Source of the DNA: Saccharibacillus brassicae
Lineage (GTDB): Bacteria > Bacillota > Bacilli > Paenibacillales > Paenibacillaceae
NCBI RefSeq assembly: GCF_006542275.1
Contig: NZ_CP041217.1
Span: 4,280,501-4,344,500, forward strand
DNA length: 64,000 bases
Direction: 5' to 3'
The position numbers were made by a program, and so were the translations under genes. Position 1 is the first letter of the stretch; each line of letters opens with the position of its first letter. The notes below the pieces were generated by a model. That model did not search any database and was not told the DNA's origin. It was given only the letters and a program-made list of their open reading frames with translations. Positions 1 to 8,840 of this stretch are shown piece by piece.

Positions 1-752
1 AGGTGGACAAGGGAACGGTCATCTTTACCGCGCACGGGGTATCCCCGGAAGTGCGCAAGCGGGCGCGCGAGCGCGGCCTGACGACGGTCGACGCGACGTG
101 CCCGGACGTGACGAAGACGCATGACCTGATCCGCGAGAAAGCGGGCGAAGGCTACGAGATTATCTATATCGGCAAAAAAAACCATCCGGAACCCGAAGGC
201 GCAATCGGCGTCGCTCCGGACCGGGTGCATCTGATCGAGAAGGAAGAAGAGATCGAAGCGCTGAACATTCCGCCGGGCAAGATCATCATCACGAATCAGA
301 CGACGATGAGCCAGTGGGACATCAAGACGATTATGAAAAAGCTGCTGGAGCGTTACCCGGGAGCCGAAGTGCATAACGAAATCTGCCTGGCGACCCAGGT
401 GCGGCAGGAAGCGGTAGCCGAACAGGCCGGGCAAGCGGACCTGGTCATCGTCGTCGGCGACCCGCGCAGCAACAACTCCAACCGCCTGGCGCAGGTGTCC
501 GAAGAGATCGCCGGCACGACCGCTTACCGCGTGTCCGACGTAAGCGAGATCAAGCAGGAATGGCTGATGGGCATCAGCAAGGTGGCTATTACGGCAGGCG
601 CTTCGACGCCGACGCCGATTACCAAAGAAGTCATTCTCTACCTGGAGCAGTTCGAAGAAAGCGATCCGTCCACTTGGGAAATCAAGCGCACGGTCGATAT
701 GAAAAAACTGCTGCCGCCGGTACGCGAGAAAAAGAAAGCCGCCGCGGAATAA
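1..752 (+). CDS. ispH: 4-hydroxy-3-methylbut-2-enyl diphosphate reductase, 5'-truncated by the window edge
   Basis: Last enzyme of the MEP isoprenoid pathway; it reduces HMBPP to IPP and DMAPP with a [4Fe-4S] cluster in the cytoplasm. The frame is open to the left edge (reading from base 3), so roughly the first 60 residues, including the first cluster cysteine, lie outside. The visible part has TAHGVSPEV, then the second and third cluster cysteines in DATCPDV and NEICLATQ, and the substrate-binding [11 protein letters not shown] and TAGASTP motifs typical of IspH. The GTG at base 3 is internal, not a start. The tail is a lysine/alanine-rich end (REKKKAAAE). A bidirectional hairpin terminator follows at 801-832, shared with the convergent lut operon. 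Confidence 0.95.
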   Translation, partial: VDKGTVIFTAHGVSPEVRKRARERGLTTVDATCPDVTKTHDLIREKAGEGYEIIYIGKKNHPEPEGAIGVAPDRVHLIEKEEEIEALNIPPGKIIITNQTTMSQWDIKTIMKKLLERYPGAEVHNEICLATQVRQEAVAEQAGQADLVIVVGDPRSNNSNRLAQVSEEIAGTTAYRVSDVSEIKQEWLMGISKVAITAGASTPTPITKEVILYLEQFEESDPSTWEIKRTVDMKKLLPPVREKKKAAAE

Positions 753-800
753 AGTCCGCGCGGCCGGCTGAACACCGGCCGGCCGCAGCCGCGCCAAGCG

Positions 801-832
801 AAAAACCCGACCGGGGAATCGGTCGGGTTTTT
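801..832. terminator. Bidirectional Rho-independent terminator between ispH and lutC
   Basis: AAAAACCCGACC and GGTCGGGTTTTT form a perfect 12-base inverted repeat around an 8-base loop, with T-runs on both strands. A second GC-rich inverted repeat (GGCTTGCGC / GGCGCAAGCC, about 834-859) lies on the lutC side and may add to termination of the reverse operon. Confidence 0.9.
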
Positions 833-932
833 CGGCTTGCGCTTTGCAAGGCGCAAGCCCCGCGAGGCGCAGCTCAGTGAAGCGCAAGCCCCCGCAAGGA
901 GCAAAGCCCTATGCGGGGTCGGATCGAGAAGC

Positions 933-1643
933 TCAGATCAAGACGTAAGTGGCTCTCAGCGGTCCGTGGACGCCGACGACGAGCTGCATTTCGATATCGG
1001 CCGAGTTCGACGGGCCGGAGATCAGGTTAAGGCAGGAGCCGAGCGCGGCGCCGGCTTCATGGCGGCGATTGAGCTCCTGCATCGCCTGCGTCGAGCGCGG
1101 CACGATGCGTTCGCGCTCGATAACGGCGATATAATGCGCCGGCAGGAAATGCAGCGCCCGGCCCTGGTCGGGCCGGCTCTCCAGCACGACGGTGCCGGAT
1201 TCGGCCAGCGCGAAATCGGCAAAAACGAGAGCGACGTTGGCCGCTTCGGCCAGCCGGATATTGCCGGCCCGGCCCGCTTGTTCGGACCAGACGGCTTCGT
1301 CTTCAAACGATAATCCGTATTTCGCGAAGCGGGCATCGCCGGAGCGGATGACCGGCCCGCCGCCGCAGCCTGCGATCAGATCGTTCAGCGTCCGCTGAAG
1401 CAGGGCCGGCGTCGATTCGATGATCTGCGTATGGATGAAGAAGCACTGCTCTTTGAGAATGTCGACCAGCTGCTCCGGCGTCCGGTCGGCCAGCGTCTCC
1501 AGATGCGGCGTGCATGTCCAGGCCGGGCGCGTGACGCTGTCCGTGCGCCGGGGACGCCCGAGACGGTCGGAGACGCGGTTCAGGAACGCTTCGCGGTTGT
1601 AGGGATCGGGCCGCGAGGGATCTCGATCGCTGCGGATCGTCAT
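933..1643 (-). CDS. lutC: Lactate utilization protein LutC
   Basis: Third subunit of the LutABC iron-sulfur L-lactate oxidation complex, a 236-residue LUD-domain protein. The C-terminal half has the LUD-family pattern ([17 protein letters not shown], then [16 protein letters not shown] and the GPSNSADIE motif). The ATG at 1643 is chosen because AAGGAGGG lies just upstream and because the start overlaps the lutB stop by four bases (ATGA), which implies translational coupling. It is the last gene of the reverse lutA-lutB-lutC operon. LutC has no cluster motif of its own; its exact biochemical role in the complex is not clear from sequence. Confidence 0.93.
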   Translation of the reverse strand: MTIRSDRDPSRPDPYNREAFLNRVSDRLGRPRRTDSVTRPAWTCTPHLETLADRTPEQLVDILKEQCFFIHTQIIESTPALLQRTLNDLIAGCGGGPVIRSGDARFAKYGLSFEDEAVWSEQAGRAGNIRLAEAANVALVFADFALAESGTVVLESRPDQGRALHFLPAHYIAVIERERIVPRSTQAMQELNRRHEAGAALGSCLNLISGPSNSADIEMQLVVGVHGPLRATYVLI

Positions 1644-3208
1644 GGGCGTGTCCCTCCTTTTTCTTCTATAGAAAGAGAAGAGGAGATGCGCCGCCCGGCG
1701 GCACCGTCCGCAGCGCCCGGAGAAGCGTCCGGGGAAGAGCCGGACGCGGCTGCGGCCGGATCGGCCGCACGGTCCGACGAGCCGCCGCCGCTGCCGGGCT
1801 CGCGGTTGGCGTACCAGGCACGGAAGCCGTCTTTGCGCTTGACCGGCTGCGGCAGATCGCGGCTGCCGATCCAGCCCGAGAGCGGAGCCGGGCCGCGCAC
1901 GATCCGTCCGTGCCGGCTCAGCAGCAGGCTGAGCGGATTCGCCAGCCGCAGCGTGCCGGCGAACAGGCCGGGCGAAGAGAGCAGCCGCCCGGCCGCTTTC
2001 ATCTGCATCCGGTCGACGCTGCCTGTCCGCCCTTGAGAGACAATGTTCTGCCGGTGCAGGACCAGCTGCTCGTGCAGCGGAATCTTGACCGGACAGACGT
2101 CGGTACAGGCGCCGCACAGGCTGGAAGCGTACGGCAGCTCTTTGTAGTCGTCGTAGCCGCCGAGCAGCGGCGTGATGACGGCGCCGATCGGCCCCGGGTA
2201 GATCGAGCCGTAAGCATGTCCGCCGATATGCCGGTAGACCGGGCAGACGTTCAGGCACGCGCCGCAGCGGATACATTGCAGCGCTTCGTGGAACTCGCTT
2301 GCGAGAATGTCCGAACGTCCGTTGTCGACGATGACGAGATGGAATTCTTCGGGTCCGTCGGAGTCTCCTTCCGCCCGGGGGCCCATGACGGTAATGTAGC
2401 TCGTCAGCTTCTGCCCGACCGCGCTGCGGCAGAGCAGATTGTCGAGCACTTCCATCTCTTCGAGCGTCGGTACGATCCGCTCCATGCCCATGACGGCGAT
2501 ATGCGTCGGCGGCAGGGCGGCCGTCAAATCGCCGTTGCCCTCGTTCGTGACGAGGTTGATCGCTCCGAGATTGGCGACGGCGAAGTTGCAGCCGGTAATG
2601 CCGACCTCGGCGGCGAGGAACTTTTCGCGCAGCACCTTGCGCGCGAAGCGGGCCAGATGTTCCGGCGTCTCGTCGCCCGCGTAATTCAATTTGGACGCGA
2701 ACACGTCGCGAATCTGGTCGCGGTTCTTGTGCAGGGCGGGGGCCACGATATGCGAAGGCGGGTCCCAATCGTCTTCCTGCAAAATGTATTCGCCGAGATC
2801 GCTCTCGATCACTTCGCAGCCGGCTTCGATCAGCACGCGGTTCATCTCGATCTCTTCCGTGACCATCGATTTCGCTTTGACGACCCGGCGCGCGTTTTTG
2901 CTCTGCACCACGTCGCGGATATAGCCGCTCGCTTCTTCCTTCGTCCGCGCGAAGAACACGTGGCCGCCGCGGCGTTCGACGTTGTCCGCCATTTGCCCAA
3001 GATAATAATCGAGATTTTCCAGCGTATGCTGCCGGATCTGCTGGCCGAGTTCGCGCCATTGTTCCCAATCGCCGAGCGAAGTCGCCGCCGTGAGGCGGCG
3101 GGTCTTCAGGCTGTCCTGGGCGGAGCCGACGGCGCCCCGCATATACGCGTCGCCGATCCCGTCCGCGGTGCGCTGTTCGAAATCCCGTTTGTCCGTTTGC
3201 AGGCTCAT
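1640..3208 (-). CDS. lutB: Lactate utilization iron-sulfur protein LutB
   Basis: Central subunit of the LutABC complex that oxidises L-lactate to pyruvate. The 522-residue protein has an N-terminal LUD domain (about 60-300; [23 protein letters not shown]) followed by two [4Fe-4S] ferredoxin-type motifs: C312-x2-C315-x2-C318-x3-C322 and C365-x2-C368-x3-C372. The C-terminal 60 or so residues are low-complexity (G/S/A/D-rich), longer than needed for the fold and probably disordered. The start at 3208 overlaps the lutA stop by ATGA, and GGAGG inside the lutA tail is its ribosome site. It needs cluster supply, which the SUF operon at 31-36 kb could provide. Confidence 0.95.
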   Translation of the reverse strand: MSLQTDKRDFEQRTADGIGDAYMRGAVGSAQDSLKTRRLTAATSLGDWEQWRELGQQIRQHTLENLDYYLGQMADNVERRGGHVFFARTKEEASGYIRDVVQSKNARRVVKAKSMVTEEIEMNRVLIEAGCEVIESDLGEYILQEDDWDPPSHIVAPALHKNRDQIRDVFASKLNYAGDETPEHLARFARKVLREKFLAAEVGITGCNFAVANLGAINLVTNEGNGDLTAALPPTHIAVMGMERIVPTLEEMEVLDNLLCRSAVGQKLTSYITVMGPRAEGDSDGPEEFHLVIVDNGRSDILASEFHEALQCIRCGACLNVCPVYRHIGGHAYGSIYPGPIGAVITPLLGGYDDYKELPYASSLCGACTDVCPVKIPLHEQLVLHRQNIVSQGRTGSVDRMQMKAAGRLLSSPGLFAGTLRLANPLSLLLSRHGRIVRGPAPLSGWIGSRDLPQPVKRKDGFRAWYANREPGSGGGSSDRAADPAAAASGSSPDASPGAADGAAGRRISSSLSIEEKGGTRP

Positions 3209-4005
3209 GTCGAAATCCCTCCTGTCAGACCGTTTGTCAGACTATTGTTCAAACCGCTTGTCAGATCGTTTTTCACTTTCGGATTCGGCGGCACCTGATT
3301 GAGCACTTCCGCGATATGCATCACTTGGATCTCCCGGCCTGTCCGCGACAGGCGTCCGCCGATATTCATCAGGCAGCCCATGTCCGCGCTGATCAGATAG
3401 TCCGCGCCCGTCTCCGCGACGCAGGCGCTTTTCTCGTCCGCCATCTGCTGCGAGATCTCCGGCATTTTGACCGAGAACGTGCCGCCGAAGCCGCAGCAGT
3501 TGTCCGCATTGACCAGCGGTGCAAGCTCCAGTCCGTCGACTTCGGCCAGCAGCAGAAACGGCGTCTCGGTCTCGCCGAGCAGCCGCGTCATATGGCAGGA
3601 ACGATGATACGTGGCGAGTCCTTCCAGGCGGGCGCCGACGTCGGTCACGCCGAGCACGCGCACGACGAATTGGGTGAATTCGAACGATTTGTTTTTGAGT
3701 GCAATCGCTTTCAATTCCCACTGCGGGTCGTTTTTGAAAATGCGCGGATACTCATGGAACATGGCGATACACGAACCGGACGGGCCCACGACGTAATCGG
3801 CCTGTTCGAACGCGCGCATCATGTTGATCATGGCGGCTTTGGAATCTTCCAGATAACCGCTGTTATACGTAGGCTGCCCGCAGCATACCTGGGAAGCGGG
3901 GAAATCCGTTTCGCAGCCGAGCCGTTCGAGCACTTCGACCATCGCTTTGCCGACGCCGGGATACATAAGGTCGACCACGCAGGTCGAGAAGATGCTGACT
4001 TTCAT
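3205..4005 (-). CDS. lutA: Lactate utilization (Fe-S)-binding protein LutA
   Basis: First gene of the lut operon; a 266-residue protein with two CCG domains, the cysteine-rich domains of GlpC/HdrB-type oxidoreductases. CCG motifs are at C41-C42 ([11 protein letters not shown]) and C170-C171 (NCCGFGGTF), with extra cysteines at 137 and 211. The ATG at 4005 follows ACGGAGGG. The core ends near residue 238, the usual LutA size; an extra tail of about 28 residues (two SLTNGLT-like units) is encoded by a short direct repeat and carries the ribosome site of lutB. Its promoter lies in the 190-base divergent region shared with aldA. Confidence 0.94.
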   Translation of the reverse strand: MKVSIFSTCVVDLMYPGVGKAMVEVLERLGCETDFPASQVCCGQPTYNSGYLEDSKAAMINMMRAFEQADYVVGPSGSCIAMFHEYPRIFKNDPQWELKAIALKNKSFEFTQFVVRVLGVTDVGARLEGLATYHRSCHMTRLLGETETPFLLLAEVDGLELAPLVNADNCCGFGGTFSVKMPEISQQMADEKSACVAETGADYLISADMGCLMNIGGRLSRTGREIQVMHIAEVLNQVPPNPKVKNDLTSGLNNSLTNGLTGGIST

Positions 4006-4029
4006 GACTCATCCCTCCGTTTTTTCTCT

Positions 4030-4058
4030 ATTGTACGCTTTGAAGAAAGGTTTGAAAA
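4030..4058 (-). promoter_or_regulatory. Candidate lutABC promoter
   Basis: On the reverse strand a perfect -10 TACAAT (4035-4030) sits 24 bases before the lutA start. The matching -35 is poor (TTTTCA, 4058-4053, 17-base spacer), which suggests that transcription depends on an activator or is otherwise controlled. One copy of a repeated AAAACCACAA element (4055-4064) overlaps this -35. Confidence 0.5.
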
Positions 4059-4104
4059 CCACAATAGGGCAAAAATAAAATAAAAAATCATTACAAAACC
4101 ACAA
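4055..4104. promoter_or_regulatory. Direct repeat AAAACCACAA, possible operator pair between lutA and aldA
   Basis: AAAACCACAA occurs at 4055-4064 and again at 4095-4104, exactly 40 bases apart on the same strand. One copy overlaps the weak lutA -35; the other lies just upstream of the aldA -35. The spacing and placement fit a regulator acting on both divergent promoters. No regulator gene is adjacent, so its identity is unknown. Confidence 0.35.
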
Positions 4105-4121
4105 AATAAAAGAATAAAATG

Positions 4122-4151
4122 TTGACAATAAAAAATGATAACGTTTACAAT
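4122..4151 (+). promoter_or_regulatory. aldA sigma-A promoter overlapped by a cre site
   Basis: TTGACA (4122-4127) and TACAAT (4146-4151) are separated by 18 bases. TGATAACGTTTACA at 4136-4149 matches every fixed position of the cre consensus TGWNANCGNTNWCA and covers the spacer and -10. Binding of CcpA with HPr-Ser-P here would block transcription when glucose is present. The site could also affect lutA, whose start is 131 bases away. Confidence 0.75.
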
Positions 4152-4196
4152 ACAATAGAAGAAACAGCTTTTATCCCATTTCGAGGAGGCAGTACG

Positions 4197-5642
4197 GTGC
4201 AAAAACATCAGATGTATATTAACGGGCAGTTTACGGATGCGGAGAACGGGGAATGGATGGACGTGGTCAACCCTTCCACGGACGAAGCGGTCTCGCAAGT
4301 ACCGAAAGCGACGCGGGCGGACGTGGCCCGGGCGATCGATGCGGCGGAAGCGGCGCAGGATGCCTGGGAAGAGACGCCGGCGGTGGAACGCGGTGTCTAT
4401 CTGCACCGGATCGCGGCCGGTATACGCGAGCGGTCGGACGAAATTGCGCGGCTGATTTCCGAAGAAGTGGGCAAGACGATAGAGCTGTCGACGGTGGAGG
4501 TCAACTTCACGGCGGATTATATGGATTACATGGCGGAATGGGCGCGGCGGTACGAAGGCGAGATTGTCCAGAGCGACCGGGATAACGAGCATATTTTCGT
4601 ATTCAAAAGAGCGATCGGCGTCACGACCGGCATTTTGCCGTGGAACTTCCCGTTTTTCCTTATTGCGCGCAAAATGGCTCCGGCGCTTATTACCGGCAAC
4701 ACGATCGTCGTGAAACCGAGCGCGGAGTCGCCGAACAACGCGATCGCGTTCGCGCAAATCGCGGACAAGGCCGGCCTGCCGCCGGGCGTGTTCAATCTGG
4801 TGACGGGACGCGGCGGCGAAGTGGGCAGCGAACTGGCCAGCAATCCGAAAGTCGGCATGGTCAGCCTGACGGGCAGCGTACCGGCGGGGCAGAAGGTCAT
4901 GCAGGCCGCCGCCGAGAACATTATCAAAGTCAGTCTGGAGCTCGGAGGCAAAGCGCCGGCGATCGTACATAAAGACGCGGATCTGGATCTCGCGGTCAAA
5001 GCGGTCGTCGATTCGCGGGTCATCAACACCGGCCAGGTGTGCAACTGCGCCGAGCGCGTCTACGTGCACGAAGCGATCAAGGAAGAGTTCACGAACCGGC
5101 TCGTCGAAGCGATGCGGGCGGTCAAATACGGCGATCCGCTGCAAGATAGCGATATCCATATGGGGCCGCTGATCAACAAGGACGCGCAGGATTCGGTCCA
5201 GGCCAAAGTCGACCGCGCGGTCGAGCAGGGCGCGAAGGTGCTGCTGGGCGGCAAGAAGGTCGAAGGCAAAGGCAGCTTCTACGAACCGACCGTGATCGGG
5301 GACGCAACCAACGACATGGAGATCATTCAGGAAGAAATTTTCGGCCCGGTCATTCCGATCGTGACGTTCGGCACGCTGGACGAAGCGATCGCGCTTGCGA
5401 ACGACAGCGAATTCGGCCTGACTTCGTCGCTCTACACGCAAAATCTCAACGCCGCGATGAAAGTCGTCAAGCGCTTGAAATACGGCGAGACCTACATCAA
5501 CCGGGAAAACTTCGAAGCGATGCAGGGATTCCACGCCGGCTGGCGCAAATCGGGCATCGGCGGCGCGGACGGCAAGCACGGGCTGAACGAATACCTGCAA
5601 ACGCAGGTGGTCTACCTGCAGTACGACAAGGACATCAACTAA
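4197..5642 (+). CDS. aldA: NAD-dependent aldehyde dehydrogenase, lactaldehyde dehydrogenase AldA type
   Basis: Oxidises an aldehyde, by family resemblance L-lactaldehyde or glycolaldehyde, to the acid with NAD. The 481-residue protein aligns end to end with E. coli AldA as I recall it (479 residues), including DYMDYMAEWARRYEGEI, the C-terminal FEAMQGFHAGWRKSG and the final YLQTQVVYLQ. The catalytic cysteine is C282 in GQVCNCAERVY and the general base is E248 in LELGGK. GTG at 4197 is the start: GAGGAGG precedes it by eight bases, while the in-frame ATG at 4119 would lie upstream of the promoter -10. Divergent lutABC would take the lactate product on to pyruvate. Confidence 0.93.
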   Translation: MQKHQMYINGQFTDAENGEWMDVVNPSTDEAVSQVPKATRADVARAIDAAEAAQDAWEETPAVERGVYLHRIAAGIRERSDEIARLISEEVGKTIELSTVEVNFTADYMDYMAEWARRYEGEIVQSDRDNEHIFVFKRAIGVTTGILPWNFPFFLIARKMAPALITGNTIVVKPSAESPNNAIAFAQIADKAGLPPGVFNLVTGRGGEVGSELASNPKVGMVSLTGSVPAGQKVMQAAAENIIKVSLELGGKAPAIVHKDADLDLAVKAVVDSRVINTGQVCNCAERVYVHEAIKEEFTNRLVEAMRAVKYGDPLQDSDIHMGPLINKDAQDSVQAKVDRAVEQGAKVLLGGKKVEGKGSFYEPTVIGDATNDMEIIQEEIFGPVIPIVTFGTLDEAIALANDSEFGLTSSLYTQNLNAAMKVVKRLKYGETYINRENFEAMQGFHAGWRKSGIGGADGKHGLNEYLQTQVVYLQYDKDIN

Positions 5643-5675
5643 CCGGAGCGCTTGCGCCGTTCTAAAAAGAGAGAG

Positions 5676-5715
5676 AGCCGGACCCCGCTTCTTCGCGAAG
5701 CGCGGTCCGGCTTTT
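5676..5715 (+). terminator. Terminator after aldA
   Basis: AGCCGGACC pairs with GGTCCGGCT around an inner CGCTTC/GAAGCG stem, followed by TTTTT. Confidence 0.9.
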
Positions 5716-5811
5716 TGCTTTGGAGAGCAGGCGGGGCAGGGACGGCGGCGAACAGCGTTGGACGGGTCGGCAGGGGTCGAGAGAAAGTGCGTCTTTTTCG
5801 AACGTCGCGGG

Positions 5812-5840
5812 TTGACGGGAACGACTTTGTTTGCTAAGAT
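5812..5840 (+). promoter_or_regulatory. aroF sigma-A promoter
   Basis: TTGACG (5812-5817), 17-base spacer, TAAGAT (5835-5840). It gives an untranslated leader of about 125 bases with no obvious terminator or known riboswitch. Confidence 0.7.
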
Positions 5841-5972
5841 TACTTTAACGGATAAAAGCTTAAAAGCGAACAAGCGTCTAAGTGAAGAAGCATCATCGTC
5901 GGAACGGGAAAAGCCAACAATTCGCGCATGCAGGGCATAGGCCCAATTCATATACGGAAGGAAGTTTTGCAC

Positions 5973-7037
5973 ATGATCGCCATCTTATCGAACCAAGCTC
6001 CGGAGGAGCAGCTGCAGGAAGTCATTCGCGTCATCGAAAACGAAGGATTGAGCGTCCATCTGTCCCGGGGAGCCGACCGTACCGTCGTCGGACTCGTCGG
6101 CACGGCCGAGCCGAGACTGGCCGAGCATCTGCGCCAGATGAAAGGCGTCGAGGACGTCGTGAAGATCACGAAATCGTACAAGCTCGCCAGCCGCGACTTC
6201 CATCCGGAAGATACGGTCATTCAGATCGGCGACGTCAAGATCGGCGGCGGCGAGCTCGTCGTCATGGGCGGACCGTGCGCGGTCGAATCGCCGGAGCAGA
6301 TCGACGAGATCGCGCGCCTCGTCAAAGCGGCCGGCGGCCAGGTGCTGCGCGGCGGCGCGTTCAAGCCGCGGACCGGCCCGTACAGCTTCCAGGGCGTCGG
6401 CGTGGAAGGGCTGATCATGATGGCCGAAGCGGGCAAGAAGCACGGCCTGCTGACGATTACCGAAGTCATGACGCCGGAATACGTCGATATCTGCGCGGAA
6501 TACGCCGACATTTTGCAGATCGGCACGCGGAACATGCAGAACTTCGACCTGCTGCGCAAACTCGGTACGTGCGGACGTCCGGTGCTGCTCAAGCGCGGCT
6601 TCAGCGCGACGTACGACGAGCTGCTCAACGCGGCCGAATACATTCTGGCCGGCGGCAATCCCGACGTCATGCTGTGTGAACGCGGTATCCGCACGTTCGA
6701 GCCGTACACCCGCAACACGCTCGACCTTGCGGCGATTCCCGCCCTGCAGAGCCTCAGCCATCTGCCGGTCATCTCTGACCCGAGCCACGGCACGGGCCGC
6801 CGCGAACTGGTGGAACCGATGGCCAAAGCTTCCGTCGCCGCCGGCGCGGACGGCCTGATCATCGAGATGCATACCGATCCGGACAATTCCATGACGGGCG
6901 ACGGCGTACAATCGTTGTTCCCGGACCAGTTCGCCGGATTGATGCGCGATCTGGAGCAGCTTTCGCCGATCGTCGGCAAAAGTTTCTCCACGAAAAAGGC
7001 CGAAGCGGAATCTTTTAAAAATTGGGCGATCGTCTAA
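5973..7037 (+). CDS. aroF: 3-deoxy-7-phosphoheptulonate (DAHP) synthase
   Basis: First step of the shikimate pathway: PEP plus erythrose 4-phosphate to DAHP. The 354-residue protein has an N-terminal ferredoxin-like regulatory domain (about 1-70; IAILSNQAPEEQLQEVIRVI) and a KDSA/AroF TIM barrel (about 80-345). GPCAVES at 100-106 includes the metal-ligand cysteine; KPRTGPYSFQG follows at about 131-141 and DPSHGTGRR at 269-277. The layout is that of the Thermotoga-type enzyme, which is feedback-inhibited by Tyr/Phe through the N-terminal domain, rather than the chorismate mutase-fused B. subtilis AroA. ATG at 5973 is preceded by GGAAGGAAG. Monocistronic between its own promoter and terminator. 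Confidence 0.95.
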   Translation: MIAILSNQAPEEQLQEVIRVIENEGLSVHLSRGADRTVVGLVGTAEPRLAEHLRQMKGVEDVVKITKSYKLASRDFHPEDTVIQIGDVKIGGGELVVMGGPCAVESPEQIDEIARLVKAAGGQVLRGGAFKPRTGPYSFQGVGVEGLIMMAEAGKKHGLLTITEVMTPEYVDICAEYADILQIGTRNMQNFDLLRKLGTCGRPVLLKRGFSATYDELLNAAEYILAGGNPDVMLCERGIRTFEPYTRNTLDLAAIPALQSLSHLPVISDPSHGTGRRELVEPMAKASVAAGADGLIIEMHTDPDNSMTGDGVQSLFPDQFAGLMRDLEQLSPIVGKSFSTKKAEAESFKNWAIV

Positions 7038-7095
7038 ATTTTGCTCCTCCGGACGCAAAAAAGCCACCCTCTTTTACCGTCTTTTCCAATCGCAC

Positions 7096-7140
7096 AAGCC
7101 CGCGTCGTGCCGCCGTTTGCGGCCGATGTCGGGCTTTATT
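7096..7140 (+). terminator. Probable terminator after aroF
   Basis: AAGCCCG and CGGGCTT flank an inner CCGC/GCGG stem and end in TTTATT. The U-tract is modest. Confidence 0.6.
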
Positions 7141-7167
7141 CATAAGTCGCTTGAAATTTCACGAAAG

Positions 7168-7206
7168 TGTAAGCATTACTCACATTATCGTAAAAAATAC
7201 CTTACA
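7168..7206. promoter_or_regulatory. GlnR/TnrA-type nitrogen-control boxes upstream of glnA
   Basis: TGTAAGCATTACTCACA (7168-7184) fits the GlnR/TnrA consensus TGTNA-N7-TNACA exactly. A second, weaker site spans 7189-7206 (CGTAA, then TTACA, spacing one base longer) and ends seven bases before the -35. A pair of boxes just ahead of the promoter is the arrangement of the B. subtilis glnRA operator. Confidence 0.65.
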
Positions 7207-7212
7207 CGAGTC

Positions 7213-7241
7213 TTGACTGCTAAATAGTGCCGTTTTATAAT
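7213..7241 (+). promoter_or_regulatory. glnA sigma-A promoter
   Basis: TTGACT (7213-7218), 17-base spacer, perfect TATAAT (7236-7241). The transcript would have a leader of about 70 bases. Confidence 0.85.
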
Positions 7242-7318
7242 GACGACAGCGAAAAAAGAGCATGAACGTTTCATAAGGTACATCCGTTCAATGTTCGGAA
7301 ATTTGGGAGGAAAGTGAC

Positions 7319-8743
7319 ATGTCGGTACAACAAGTATTGAAGCTTATTCAGGAGAACAACATCGAGTGGGTTGATTTCCGTTTCGTGGATCTGTCGGGAA
7401 AAGCTCATCACATTTCGGTTCCTGCCAGCGCGGTTGAAGAAGAAACGTTTGAGAACGGGGTAGCTTTCGACGGTTCGTCGATTCCGGGCTTCCGCGGTAT
7501 TGAAGAATCGGATATGGTCATGATGCCGGATCCCGAATCGGTATACATTGACGCTTTCACCGCACATCCGACATTGAACGTCATGTGCAACATCTACACG
7601 CCGGACGGCGAGCATTACGACCGCGATCCGCGCGGCATCGCCCAGAAAGCGGAAGCTTTCATGCAGGCGAGCGGCGTAGGTTCCGATGCGTTCTTCGCAC
7701 CGGAATCCGAATTCTTCATCTTCGACGACGTCCGCTACCACAGCGGCATGAACAGCTCCTCGTTCGCGGTCGATTCCGAAGAAGCGGCCTGGAACACGAA
7801 CCGCAAGGAAGAAGGCGGCAACCTCGGCTTCAAGATCGGCGTCAAAGGCGGTTACGTGCCGGTCGCTCCGGTCGACAGCCAACAGGACATCCGCAGCGAA
7901 ATGTGCCGTCTGCTCGAAGAAGCCGGCCTCGTGATCGAACGTCATCACCACGAAGTGGCGACGGCGGGACAAGCGGAGATCAACTTCCGTTTCGATACGC
8001 TCAAGAAAACGGCAGACAACCTGCTGAAATACAAATACATCGTGCATAACACGGCTCGCCAATACGGCAAAACGGCAACGTTTATGCCTAAACCGCTCTT
8101 CGGCGACAATGGCAGCGGCATGCACGTGCACCAATCGATCTTCAAAGACGGAGAGCCTTTGTTCTACGAAAAAGGCGGCTACGCGAACCTGAGCGAAATG
8201 GCGCTGCACTACATCGGCGGCCTGCTCTACCACGCTCCGGCCCTGATCGCACTCACCAACCCGAGCACGAACTCGTTCAAACGTCTCGTTCCGGGCTACG
8301 AAGCGCCGGTTAACCTGGTCTTCTCCAAAGGCAACCGTTCCGCGGCTGTCCGGATTCCGGTCGCTGCCGTGACGCCTAAAGGCTGTCGCATCGAGTTCCG
8401 TACGCCGGACTCCACGGCGAATCCTTACCTGGCCTTCTCGGCTATGCTGATGGCCGGCCTGGACGGCATCAAGAAGAAGATCAACCCGGTTGAACTCGGC
8501 TACGGTCCTGCCGACAAGAACCTGTACGATCTGCCGGAAGAAGAAAAATCGCAAATCCGCAGCGTTCCGGGTTCCCTGGAAGAAGCGCTCGACTCGCTCG
8601 AAGCGGACAGCTCGTTCCTTACGGAAGGCGGCGTCTTCTCCGAAGACTTCATCGCCAACTACATCGCGTTCAAACGCGCCGAAGCCAAACAGGTCTCGAT
8701 CCGCGTTCATCCGCACGAATACAGCCTGTACTACGACTGCTAA
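7319..8743 (+). CDS. glnA: Glutamine synthetase, type I (beta subfamily-like)
   Basis: ATP-dependent ligation of ammonia to glutamate; dodecameric in the family. At 474 residues it is longer than the roughly 444-residue alpha-type GlnA of Bacillus glnRA and carries the extra segments of the beta type. Visible signatures are DGSSIPGF (51-58), the metal-site ESEFFIF (129-135), NGSGMHVHQ (264-272), NPSTNSFKRLVPGYEAP (314-330) and an adenylylation-type loop NLYDLPEEE with Tyr403. No glnR is adjacent, so this is not the classical glnRA operon and is probably a second glutamine synthetase. ATG at 7319 follows GGGAGG. Nitrogen-control boxes precede its promoter. Confidence 0.95.
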   Translation: MSVQQVLKLIQENNIEWVDFRFVDLSGKAHHISVPASAVEEETFENGVAFDGSSIPGFRGIEESDMVMMPDPESVYIDAFTAHPTLNVMCNIYTPDGEHYDRDPRGIAQKAEAFMQASGVGSDAFFAPESEFFIFDDVRYHSGMNSSSFAVDSEEAAWNTNRKEEGGNLGFKIGVKGGYVPVAPVDSQQDIRSEMCRLLEEAGLVIERHHHEVATAGQAEINFRFDTLKKTADNLLKYKYIVHNTARQYGKTATFMPKPLFGDNGSGMHVHQSIFKDGEPLFYEKGGYANLSEMALHYIGGLLYHAPALIALTNPSTNSFKRLVPGYEAPVNLVFSKGNRSAAVRIPVAAVTPKGCRIEFRTPDSTANPYLAFSAMLMAGLDGIKKKINPVELGYGPADKNLYDLPEEEKSQIRSVPGSLEEALDSLEADSSFLTEGGVFSEDFIANYIAFKRAEAKQVSIRVHPHEYSLYYDC

Positions 8744-8791
8744 TCCGCAGCGGCGGGGCGGCAGCGACCCTGCCGCCCCGATGCCGTACGC

Positions 8792-8827
8792 AAAAAACCT
8801 CCGCCCTTTCCGGGCGGAGGTTTTTTT
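8792..8827 (+). terminator. Terminator after glnA
   Basis: AAAAAACCTCCGCCC pairs with GGGCGGAGGTTTTTT around a short TTTCC-type loop; T-run on the plus strand. Confidence 0.92.
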
Positions 8828-8840
8828 GCATATGCTTGGC

